Assembly: GCA_015222795.1 (NCBI GenBank)
Contig: JADFVY010000228.1
Location: 1 to 7,664 of the forward strand
Length of the DNA: 7,664 nt
Reading direction: 5' to 3'
Source of the DNA: Pseudomonadota bacterium
GTDB taxonomy: Bacteria > Pseudomonadota > Alphaproteobacteria > UBA8366 > JADFVY01
The notes under the pieces were generated by a model. It searched no databases, was not told where the DNA came from, and saw nothing but the letters and a program-made list of their open reading frames with translations. A program made the translations under genes and the position numbers. Positions 1 to 5,671 of this stretch are shown one piece after another; position 1 is the stretch's first letter; the number at the start of each line of letters is the position of its first letter.

Positions 1-1038
1 GCCGTGGCCGTCAAGATGCTGGACGATGTCGGCGAGTTGCGCACCCGCGTCGGCCGCACCGCCATCAGCGTGCTGATCGCCCAGGATCTGGCCGTGGCGC
101 CCATGCTACTGATTGTCGGCGGACTGTCGGGCGGGGAATTCCAGTGGACGGTGGTCCTGAAGGTGGCGGCTTCCGTCGGCCTGCTGATCGCGGTTACCGC
201 CTGGTTCGGTAGCCGTCGACGGGTCCATCTACTGCCATTCAAGATGGTGGTCGGCAATGTCGACCTGCTGCCGCTGGCGGCGATCGGCTGGTGTTTCGGT
301 TTTGCCGCACTGGGCGGCCTGACCGGTCTCAGCCCCGCCTACGGCGCCTTTTTCGCCGGCCTGCTGGTCGGTAACAGCGCCGAGAAACGCGCTGTGGAAA
401 ACGTAGCCCAGCCAGTGCAGAGCATCCTGCTGATGGTCTTTTTCCTGTCGATCGGCCTGCTGATCGATCTCAATTATATGTGGGAAAACCTCGTTCTGGT
501 GCTGGGGCTGTGGCTCTTCGTCGCGGTGTTCAAGACGGCGCTGAACATATTGATCCTCCAATTGATGGGCGAACGGCCGCAACGCGCCTTCATGACCAGC
601 CTCAGCCTTGCCCAGGTCGGCGAGTTTTCCTTCGTGCTGGGCGCGACGGCGTTGAGCAACAACGTCATCACCCCGGACCTGCACCGCCTGGTCGTGGCGA
701 TCACCGTGGTCTCGCTGGTGACCAGTCCGTTGTGGATGCATACGGTGCGCCGTCTGCATGAACAGGGCAACCTCACCCAACGAACGCCGATGGCGCTGCT
801 TCGGGTCATTTATGTCCGCGAATGGCGGCTGACCCTTAGGATGACCGCCGGCCTGTTCCAGTGGTTCGAGGGCAGGTTCATTCGCATCAAGGCGCTGTAC
901 TGGCGCTGGAAACATGCGCGCCGGAAAGAGCCAGAGACGGGGGCGGAAATCCTGCCGCCCGATGCGACGTTCGAGCCGGAGGAAGAGGCAACCGAGGCCC
1001 CCTTCGACGACGAAGACGAAAGGCCCGGCAATGCCTGA
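1..1038 (+). CDS. Cation:proton antiporter, CPA2/KefB type (5' end missing)
   Basis: This is the C-terminal 345 residues of an inner-membrane Na+(K+)/H+ exchanger; the reading frame is open at base 1, so the true start lies upstream. Counting from base 1, about eight hydrophobic segments are visible (roughly residues 21-41, 51-70, 88-105, 112-124, 140-157, 162-188, 198-218 and 228-246). Family marks are AQDLAVAP (Q28-D29, the conserved QD pair of the ion-binding helix), FFLSIG (147-152) and GEFSFVLG (207-214), all typical of KefB/KefC-like exchangers. No NAD-binding RCK/TrkA-N domain (GRxGxxG pattern) follows the membrane part. There is instead a ~100-residue hydrophilic tail, first basic (about 250-309), then strongly acidic (326-341). 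The family call is firm; the ion (K+ or Na+) and any regulation cannot be read from the sequence. The last 8 bases overlap rnhB. Confidence 0.88.
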   Translation, partial: AVAVKMLDDVGELRTRVGRTAISVLIAQDLAVAPMLLIVGGLSGGEFQWTVVLKVAASVGLLIAVTAWFGSRRRVHLLPFKMVVGNVDLLPLAAIGWCFGFAALGGLTGLSPAYGAFFAGLLVGNSAEKRAVENVAQPVQSILLMVFFLSIGLLIDLNYMWENLVLVLGLWLFVAVFKTALNILILQLMGERPQRAFMTSLSLAQVGEFSFVLGATALSNNVITPDLHRLVVAITVVSLVTSPLWMHTVRRLHEQGNLTQRTPMALLRVIYVREWRLTLRMTAGLFQWFEGRFIRIKALYWRWKHARRKEPETGAEILPPDATFEPEEEATEAPFDDEDERPGNA

Positions 1039-1633
1039 TTTTTCCGTCGAGTCCTCGCTGGGCGGCCTTGTCGCGGGTATCGACGAGGCCGGGCGCGGGC
1101 CTTGGGCCGGGCCCGTGGTGGCCGCCGCCGTGATCCTGGAACCATCGAGGCTACCGGCGGAGCTCATCGCAGGGCTCGACGATTCAAAGAAACTGCGCAA
1201 ACCGGTCCGCGAGATGCTCTACAATCATATCAAGGCTGGCGCGGCCCACGGCGTCGGCCAGGCCAGCGTCGAGGAAATCGACGAGATAAACATCCTGCAA
1301 GCCACCATGCTGGCCATGCGCCGCGCCTTCGAAAACCTGCCTGATGAGCCTAAATTCGCCATCGTCGATGGCAATCGCGACCCGGGGTTGGGCGTGCCCA
1401 CCCGCTGTCTGATCGGCGGCGACGCCAGTTCGCTGTCGATCGCCGCCGCCTCGATCCTCGCCAAGGTTACCCGCGACCGAATTATGGAAGGCCTGACCAG
1501 CGACTTTCCCGGTTACGGATGGGAGAAAAATGCCGGATACGGCACCAAACAGCATCAGCAGGGACTGGCCGAATACGGCGTGACACCCCACCATCGCAGG
1601 ACCTTTGCGCCCATCGCAAAATTGATAAAGTAA
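1031..1633 (+). CDS. rnhB: Ribonuclease HII
   Basis: Cytoplasmic endonuclease that cuts the RNA strand of RNA:DNA hybrids and nicks 5' of single ribonucleotides misincorporated into DNA, starting ribonucleotide excision repair. The 200-residue protein has the usual family length. It shows GIDEAGRGPWAGPV (residues 16-29; catalytic D18 and E19), VDGN (D113) and GGDASSLSIAAASILAKVTR (from 129; D131), which together give the four acidic metal ligands. YGT (170-172), then YGVTPHHRRTF (182-192), is the typical C-terminal signature. The ATG at 1031 was chosen because protein similarity begins there and GAAAGG (1018-1023) sits 7 bases upstream; an in-frame ATG at 914 would add 39 residues that only shadow the antiporter gene. 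The start lies inside the antiporter gene (shared ATGCCTGA), so the two are probably co-transcribed and translationally coupled. Confidence 0.96.
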   Translation: MPDFSVESSLGGLVAGIDEAGRGPWAGPVVAAAVILEPSRLPAELIAGLDDSKKLRKPVREMLYNHIKAGAAHGVGQASVEEIDEINILQATMLAMRRAFENLPDEPKFAIVDGNRDPGLGVPTRCLIGGDASSLSIAAASILAKVTRDRIMEGLTSDFPGYGWEKNAGYGTKQHQQGLAEYGVTPHHRRTFAPIAKLIK

Positions 1634-1664
1634 TCATTTCGTAACGATTAAAAGATTAATTTGT

Positions 1665-1693
1665 TTGACCTGAGGAATCACAGGACTCATATT
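1665..1693 (+). promoter_or_regulatory. Putative ccrM promoter with two GANTC sites
   Basis: TTGACC (1665-1670) resembles a -35 box (5 of 6) and is followed after 17 bases by CATATT (1688-1693), a weaker -10 box (4 of 6). GANTC sites lie at 1675-1679 (GAATC, in the spacer) and 1684-1688 (GACTC, touching the -10). The bases just upstream (1631-1664) are strikingly AT-rich for this GC-rich window. The predicted start of transcription is near 1700, the ATG of ccrM. This is inference from box matches; no start site has been mapped. Confidence 0.45.
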
Positions 1694-1699
1694 CGCGCG

Positions 1700-2806
1700 A
1701 TGACTGAAAACAAGAAGATCCCGGACTTACTTCCGATAAATCAAATTCTCGCGGGCGAATGCATAGATGTTATGCGTTGCCTGCCGGAAAAGTGCGTCGA
1801 CATGATTTTCGCCGACCCACCCTATAACCTGCAGTTGGGCGGCGAACTGCATCGGCCGAACAATAGTCGCGTTGATGGCGTGGAAGAGGACTGGGACAAG
1901 TTCGACTCGCTGACAGTCTACGACAATTTTACCCGCGACTGGCTGGCCGCGGCGCGGCGCGTTCTGAAGGACGATGGCACGATCTGGGTGATCGGCAGCT
2001 ATCATAACATCTTCCGCGTTGGGTCCGTGCTTCAGGATCTGGACTTCTGGGTGCTGAACGACGTGGTCTGGGTCAAGACCAACCCGATGCCCAATTTCCG
2101 CGGCACCCGTTTCACCAATGCCCACGAGACGCTGGTCTGGTGCTCGAAATCGAAGGACACGCGCTACAAGTTCAATTACGAAGCCATGAAATCGCTGAAC
2201 GACGATTTGCAGATGCGCAGCGACTGGCTGATTCCGCTATGCACCGGGGCCGAGCGCATCAAGGGCGAGGACGGCGGCAAGGCGCATCCGACCCAGAAGC
2301 CCGAGGCGCTGCTGCACCGCGTGATCATGTCCTCCACCCAGCCCGACGACGTGGTGCTGGATCCGTTCTTCGGCACCGGCACGACCGGGGCGGTGGCTAA
2401 AAAACTCGGCCGCAGATTCATCGGCATCGAGCGTGAGGAGGAATACCGCAAAGTCGCAGAAAAGCGCCTGGCCGCGATCTCGGAAATACCGGACCTGGAG
2501 CTTATCGACACCCCGTCCAAGCGGCGCGAGCCGCGCATTCCCTTCGGCCAGCTGGTTGAGAACGGCCTCATTCGCCCCGGCGACATATTATTCGGTCCGG
2601 GCAAGCGCTGGACCGCGAAGGTGCGGGCCGACGGGTCGATCATCTCGTCCCATCATCGCGGATCGATCCATCAGGTCGGAGCGGCGGTGCAAGGCGCGCC
2701 AAGCTGCAACGGCTGGACCTTCTGGATGACGGAAAAGGCCGGCAAGGCGATCCCCATCGACCTCTTGCGCCAGCAGATGCGCGCCGAACTCGCGGCGCCG
2801 GGTTAA
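1700..2806 (+). CDS. ccrM: Cell-cycle regulated DNA adenine methyltransferase CcrM (GANTC)
   Basis: A beta-class solitary N6-adenine DNA methyltransferase, 368 residues against about 358 for Caulobacter CcrM. The catalytic motif DPPY is at 39-42, and the S-adenosylmethionine-binding motif DPFFGTGTTG is at 221-230, the circular order expected of the beta class. CcrM-typical blocks include PPYNLQLGG (40-48), WVIGSYHNIFRVG (96-108), NPMPNFRGTRF (128-138), AHETLVW (141-147) and HPTQKPEALL (196-205). The extra C-terminal domain (about 273-368) ends with SCNGWTFW (335-342); in Caulobacter this region is needed for DNA recognition. In that organism GANTC methylation is re-established late in replication and controls cell-cycle genes. 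ATG 1700 was chosen because similarity begins soon after it; a TTG at 1661 would add 13 residues and would span the putative promoter. No good Shine-Dalgarno site precedes the ATG (nearest AGGA 14 bases away). No cognate restriction gene is adjacent. Confidence 0.95.
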   Translation: MTENKKIPDLLPINQILAGECIDVMRCLPEKCVDMIFADPPYNLQLGGELHRPNNSRVDGVEEDWDKFDSLTVYDNFTRDWLAAARRVLKDDGTIWVIGSYHNIFRVGSVLQDLDFWVLNDVVWVKTNPMPNFRGTRFTNAHETLVWCSKSKDTRYKFNYEAMKSLNDDLQMRSDWLIPLCTGAERIKGEDGGKAHPTQKPEALLHRVIMSSTQPDDVVLDPFFGTGTTGAVAKKLGRRFIGIEREEEYRKVAEKRLAAISEIPDLELIDTPSKRREPRIPFGQLVENGLIRPGDILFGPGKRWTAKVRADGSIISSHHRGSIHQVGAAVQGAPSCNGWTFWMTEKAGKAIPIDLLRQQMRAELAAPG

Positions 2807-2816
2807 ACTCGAATCA

Positions 2817-2825
2817 TGCTATGAT
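2817..2825 (+). promoter_or_regulatory. Extended -10 promoter for the lipoprotein gene
   Basis: TGCTATGAT fits the extended -10 pattern (TGn followed by 5 of 6 of TATAAT). The predicted transcript would start near 2832, giving a leader of about 27 bases before the ATG at 2859, with a ribosome site GGGGA at 2848-2852. No -35 box is evident, which is common for extended -10 promoters. A GANTC site (2811-2815) lies immediately upstream. This is inferred from pattern only. Confidence 0.4.
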
Positions 2826-2858
2826 GCCGGCAATTCGAACTTCCACCGGGGAATATTC

Positions 2859-3293
2859 ATGACCGGGAAATCTTTACGGTCCATCAGTTTCACATTCCTC
2901 GCCGCGCTGATTATGCTGGCCGCCTGCCGGCATGAACCCCCGGCCGCGCAGGCGCAGACAACGCCCGAGCCCATACCCGAATCCAAACAGCTCATCCGTC
3001 TGGCCGGCGTCGAGCGGATCGAAATCGTGATTCTGGAAATGTATCCGGTTCAGGTTCGCGTCGTGGTTTATGGCTGGCTATCGGATGGCTGCACCAAACT
3101 GCATGGCTTCGACCAGAAGACCGAGGGGACGGTCATCGCCATGCGCGTCCTGACCACGCGGCCGCGCGACGCCATCTGCACCCAGGCAATCAAGCGTTTC
3201 CAGGAAACCTACCCTGTGGAAACCGAAGGCCTGCCGCCCGGAACCTACACGCTCGACGTCAACGGCAAGAGCAAGCCCATCACCCTGCCCTGA
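2859..3293 (+). CDS. Small putative lipoprotein of unknown function
   Basis: A 144-residue exported protein I cannot assign to a named family. The N-terminus is a lipoprotein signal: positive start (K4, R7), hydrophobic core (8-19) and the lipobox LAAC at 20-23, so C23 would be lipidated and the protein anchored in the cell envelope. R24 follows, not the inner-membrane retention residue Asp. A Pro/Ala/Gln-rich linker (about 24-43) leads to a compact domain (48-144) rich in predicted beta strands, with SDGCTKLHGF (75-84), RPRDAICTQ (101-109) and GLPPGTYTLDVNG (124-136). C78 and C107 could form a disulfide. This pattern recalls small beta-sandwich domains in uncharacterised secreted proteins (DGCT ... 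AxCT ... LPxGxYxVxVNG), but that rests on memory. ATG 2859 has GGGGA 6 bases upstream. The stop lies one base from the mutY stop on the other strand. Confidence 0.8.
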   Translation: MTGKSLRSISFTFLAALIMLAACRHEPPAAQAQTTPEPIPESKQLIRLAGVERIEIVILEMYPVQVRVVVYGWLSDGCTKLHGFDQKTEGTVIAMRVLTTRPRDAICTQAIKRFQETYPVETEGLPPGTYTLDVNGKSKPITLP

Positions 3294-3294
3294 T

Positions 3295-4356
3295 TTATCC
3301 ACCATTTTTCAAGGCGTGACGGGCAACCTTTTTCATCACCGTGGGCAGGGCCTGACCACCGAACTCGTCGGGATGCCGCCACAGGGCCTTCGGTGCGGCA
3401 TTGCGGCCCACACGGCCGGTTATCACATGCAATTCCAGATGAAAATGGGTGAAGGTATGGGTCACCACACCCGGCAATTCCCGCCAGTTCAGCGCCGGTA
3501 GCGGCGAGTCCTTCCTGGCCTTCGCCGGCACCGGCATCGTTTCGGCCACCCAATCCGTCGAGGGCACCTCTATCATGCCACCCAGCAATCCTTTTTCCGG
3601 ACGGCGGCGCAACAGCACCGAGCCGTCGGGCCGGGTGATCCAGAAAGCGACGCCACGCCGGGTGGGGCGTTTGGGTTTCGGCGCGCGGCGTGGCAGGCTC
3701 TCCGCCTCGTCACGCCCGGCGCAATCCCGTTTCCAGGGGCAGAGCAGGCATTTGGGCGCGCGCGGAGTGCAGACGGTCGCGCCGAGGTCCATCACCGCCT
3801 GAGCATGGTCACCGGCCCTCGATTCGGGGGTCAGGCGACCGGCCAGTTCGTACAATTTCCCTTTAACGCCCGGCAGTGGCTCGCGGACCGCAAAAACACG
3901 AGCCATAACCCGCTCCACATTGCCGTCGACCACCACGGCGCGGCGGCCGAATGCAATGGCCACGATGGCCGCCGCCGTATAGACGCCGATGCCGGATAAT
4001 CGCCGCAAGTCCGCCTCGTTGTCGGGAAATACCCCGTCCAACTCGCCGGCCAACTGCCGCGCGCAACGATGCAGGTTGCGGGCGCGGGCGTAATAACCCA
4101 ACCCCTGCCATGCATGCAGCACCTCGTCCAGCTCGGCGGCCGCCAAATCGCCGACCGACGGCCACCGCGCAAGGAACGACTCGAAGTACGGGCCTACCGT
4201 TGCCACCGTCGTCTGCTGCAGCATGATCTCGGAAAGCCAGACGCGGTAGGGATCAGCCCTCTCGCCCGGCGCCGCCCGCCAGGGCAGCCGGCGGCGATTG
4301 CCGTCATACCATGCGAGCAGAGTTTCAGAATCTGGGGCCTTGCGCGAATCGGTCAT
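3295..4356 (-). CDS. mutY: Adenine DNA glycosylase MutY
   Basis: Base-excision repair glycosylase that removes adenine mispaired with 8-oxoguanine, preventing G:C to T:A changes. The 353 residues match the family length. The HhH-GPD domain carries LSEIMLQQT (41-49; catalytic E43), the helix-hairpin-helix LSGIGVYTAAAI (120-131) and VVDGNVERVMAR (142-153; catalytic D144). The iron-sulfur cluster motif is C196-x6-C203-x2-C206-x5-C212. A NUDIX-like C-terminal domain (about 235-345) contains THTFTHFHL (299-307), the 8-oxoguanine recognition loop; it reads F-T-H, where E. coli has F-S-H. All catalytic residues are present, so the enzyme should be active. ATG at 4356 is the only sensible start, since an in-frame stop lies 18 bases upstream (4372-4374). 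The gene runs opposite to all its neighbours, diverging from the DUF721 gene and converging with the lipoprotein gene. Confidence 0.96.
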   Translation of the reverse strand: MTDSRKAPDSETLLAWYDGNRRRLPWRAAPGERADPYRVWLSEIMLQQTTVATVGPYFESFLARWPSVGDLAAAELDEVLHAWQGLGYYARARNLHRCARQLAGELDGVFPDNEADLRRLSGIGVYTAAAIVAIAFGRRAVVVDGNVERVMARVFAVREPLPGVKGKLYELAGRLTPESRAGDHAQAVMDLGATVCTPRAPKCLLCPWKRDCAGRDEAESLPRRAPKPKRPTRRGVAFWITRPDGSVLLRRRPEKGLLGGMIEVPSTDWVAETMPVPAKARKDSPLPALNWRELPGVVTHTFTHFHLELHVITGRVGRNAAPKALWRHPDEFGGQALPTVMKKVARHALKNGG

Positions 4357-4401
4357 GGCGGCGAAACTGTTTCATAAGAAATATTACGGGCGGGACGGAA
4401 C
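4357..4401. promoter_or_regulatory. Divergent mutY / DUF721 intergenic region
   Basis: These 45 bases must hold the start signals for mutY (minus) and probably for the DUF721 gene (plus). The centre (4363-4388) is AT-rich. It includes a perfect inverted repeat GAAAC-T-GTTTC at 4363-4373, a possible operator. ATATTA (4381-4386) reads TAATAT on the minus strand, a weak -10 candidate for mutY. I could not find a convincing -35/-10 pair for either strand, so exact promoters are not called. Confidence 0.4.
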
Positions 4402-4944
4402 ATGCCCGGAGATCGGGATCAAAACAAGACAGGCGCGAAAACGCAACGTGGCGGCTGGCCAAGGCCGCTTGCCGCGACCGTCGGCGGGCTGGCGAAAAAG
4501 ACACTCGGCAAGCACGGCTTCGCCGAGGCCGGGCTGGTTACCGGCTGGGAGGGCATTGTCGGGCCGGAACTGGCCGCGTCCTGCTGGCCGGACCGTCTGA
4601 GCTTCCCGCCCGGCCGGCGCGACGGCGGGACCTTGCGAATCCGGGTAACCGGCGGATTCGCCCTGGAATTGCAACATATGGAGCCGCAATTACTGGAGCG
4701 GATTAACGGCCATTTCGGCTATCGCGCCATCGAACGAATTTCCATGATCCATGCCCCGCCGGGAAAGAAGCCCGCCCCCGCACGCCGCCAAATCAGGAAA
4801 AAAGCGGTGGTGGCCCCCGATCCGAAGGCCAACGCCGCGATCGAAGATGCCCTGGCGGCGGTGGACGACCCGGAAATACGGGCCGTGCTTGCGCGCCTTG
4901 GCCGCGCCGTGATAAGCGACACCCGAGGAGACGGAGAAGTATGA
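4402..4944 (+). CDS. DUF721 / DciA-like protein
   Basis: A 180-residue basic cytoplasmic protein with a DUF721 domain (about 24-116). The domain shows the family pattern: a helical start (GGLAKKTLGKHGF, 28-40), W49-xx-IVGPELA (52-58), PDRLSF (63-68), GTLRIRV (76-82) and a helix ELQHMEPQLLERIN (89-102), then FGYRAIERI (105-113). DUF721 includes DciA, the ancestral loader or partner of the replicative helicase DnaB in bacteria lacking DnaC/DnaI-type loaders. That role here is inference, because the alphaproteobacterial branch is divergent and less studied. A Lys/Arg/Pro-rich linker (120-140) and a predicted helix (145-172) follow, a plausible DNA- or helicase-binding tail. ATG 4402 has GGGA 6 bases upstream. 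The stop overlaps a possible ATG at 4941 in the dsbA frame (ATGA). Confidence 0.85.
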   Translation: MPGDRDQNKTGAKTQRGGWPRPLAATVGGLAKKTLGKHGFAEAGLVTGWEGIVGPELAASCWPDRLSFPPGRRDGGTLRIRVTGGFALELQHMEPQLLERINGHFGYRAIERISMIHAPPGKKPAPARRQIRKKAVVAPDPKANAAIEDALAAVDDPEIRAVLARLGRAVISDTRGDGEV

Positions 4945-4961
4945 TGATTTCGCATCTCGCC

Positions 4962-4991
4962 TTGAAGGGGCCGTATTCAACCCCTTATATT
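4962..4991 (+). promoter_or_regulatory. Putative promoter of the dsbA-like gene, with inverted repeat
   Basis: TTGAAG (4962-4967, 4 of 6) and TATATT (4986-4991, 5 of 6) are separated by 18 bases. The predicted start of transcription is near 4998, about 27 bases before GTG 5025. The spacer contains a perfect inverted repeat AAGGGG (4965-4970) / CCCCTT (4981-4986), with TTGAA/TTCAA nested in it, which could bind a dimeric regulator. It is not a factor-independent terminator because no T-run follows. The call is inferred from box matches. Confidence 0.5.
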
Positions 4992-5012
4992 CGTACCTCA
5001 TTCAATTCAAAC

Positions 5013-5018
5013 AGGAGG
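5013..5018 (+). promoter_or_regulatory. Strong ribosome binding site that fixes the dsbA-like start
   Basis: AGGAGG, a full Shine-Dalgarno match, lies 6 bases before GTG 5025. It supports this start over the in-frame ATG at 4941, which would put 28 mostly polar residues in front of the signal peptide. Confidence 0.8.
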
Positions 5019-5024
5019 CCTCTC

Positions 5025-5630
5025 GTGACCAGACTTATCCGCTTCACTGCAGCCCTGTTATTAACAGGCTTCCTGCTGCCCGCCGTTGCCTCGGCGGAAA
5101 TCCTTTCGACCGAAGAGGCTCTTTCCGACCGGATAATGGGGGATCCGGAAGCGTCGGTAACGATTATCGAATATGCCTCGCTGACCTGTCCGCATTGCGC
5201 CAAATTCCATGCTCAGACTCTGCCTAAAATCAAAGAGGATTGGATAGAAACCGGCAAGGTCAAAATGATCTATCGGGACTTCCCGCTGGACAAATATGCC
5301 GCCTCGGCATCAATGATCGCGCGCTGTGCGCCGAAAGACAAATATTTCACCTTCCTGAACGCTTTCTATGCACAACAGAAAAACTGGAGCCGCGCGGCGG
5401 ATCCGATCAAGGTTTTGACCCAGCTCGCCGGTCTCGGTGGCATGAGCAAGGAAGATGTCGATGCCTGCCTGGCGAACGAGGCGCTTCAGGACGGCATATT
5501 GCAGATGCGGCTGGAGGGGCAGATGCAATATGAAGTCAACAGCACGCCCAGCATTATTATCAACGGCAAGAAGATTACCAATTTGCCCTATGCGGACATC
5601 ACCGACCTTCTGGAAGACGCCACGAAATGA
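5025..5630 (+). CDS. DsbA-family thiol:disulfide oxidoreductase, secreted
   Basis: A 201-residue periplasmic protein with a thioredoxin fold (DsbA / Thioredoxin_4 type) that should introduce or shuffle disulfides in exported proteins. A clear Sec signal peptide (basic MTRLIRF, hydrophobic 8-20, cleavage after ASA at 22-24) leads to the mature domain. The active site CPHC is at 55-58, with the CPHC dipeptide of E. coli DsbA, in EYASLTCPHCAKFH (49-62). The cis-proline loop STPSIIINGK (173-182) has P175. Two further cysteines, C101 and C148, lie in the inserted helical domain and may pair. GTG 5025 was chosen for its AGGAGG and the directly following signal peptide; ATG 4941 and 4944 are less likely alternatives. 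Its redox partner (DsbB-like or other) is not in the window. smc starts 41 bases downstream, so the two may share a transcript. Confidence 0.92.
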   Translation: MTRLIRFTAALLLTGFLLPAVASAEILSTEEALSDRIMGDPEASVTIIEYASLTCPHCAKFHAQTLPKIKEDWIETGKVKMIYRDFPLDKYAASASMIARCAPKDKYFTFLNAFYAQQKNWSRAADPIKVLTQLAGLGGMSKEDVDACLANEALQDGILQMRLEGQMQYEVNSTPSIIINGKKITNLPYADITDLLEDATK

Positions 5631-5671
5631 CGACCGCTCGCCCAGCGTCCTGATAATCCGGCCGCAATTCC

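Noticed and set aside
914..1030. Upstream ATG extending rnhB by 39 residues
   Set aside because: The added Arg-rich residues are out-of-frame antiporter sequence, and RNase HII similarity starts just after the ATG at 1031, which has a ribosome site.
229..1200. Long minus-strand reading frame (323 codons) opposite the antiporter and rnhB genes
   Set aside because: It spans two well-supported genes on the other strand, is rich in Gln/His/Arg as expected from reversed GC-rich codons, and shows no domain or start signal.
1646..1659. GATTAA repeated twice 8 bases apart, considered as a CtrA site ahead of ccrM
   Set aside because: The two TTAA halves are separated by 4 bases instead of the 7 in the known CtrA site TTAA-N7-TTAA; the match is probably due to AT-richness.
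1661..1699. TTG at 1661 as the ccrM start
   Set aside because: It adds 13 residues without family similarity, would place the putative -35 box and both GANTC sites in coding sequence, and has no ribosome site in front.
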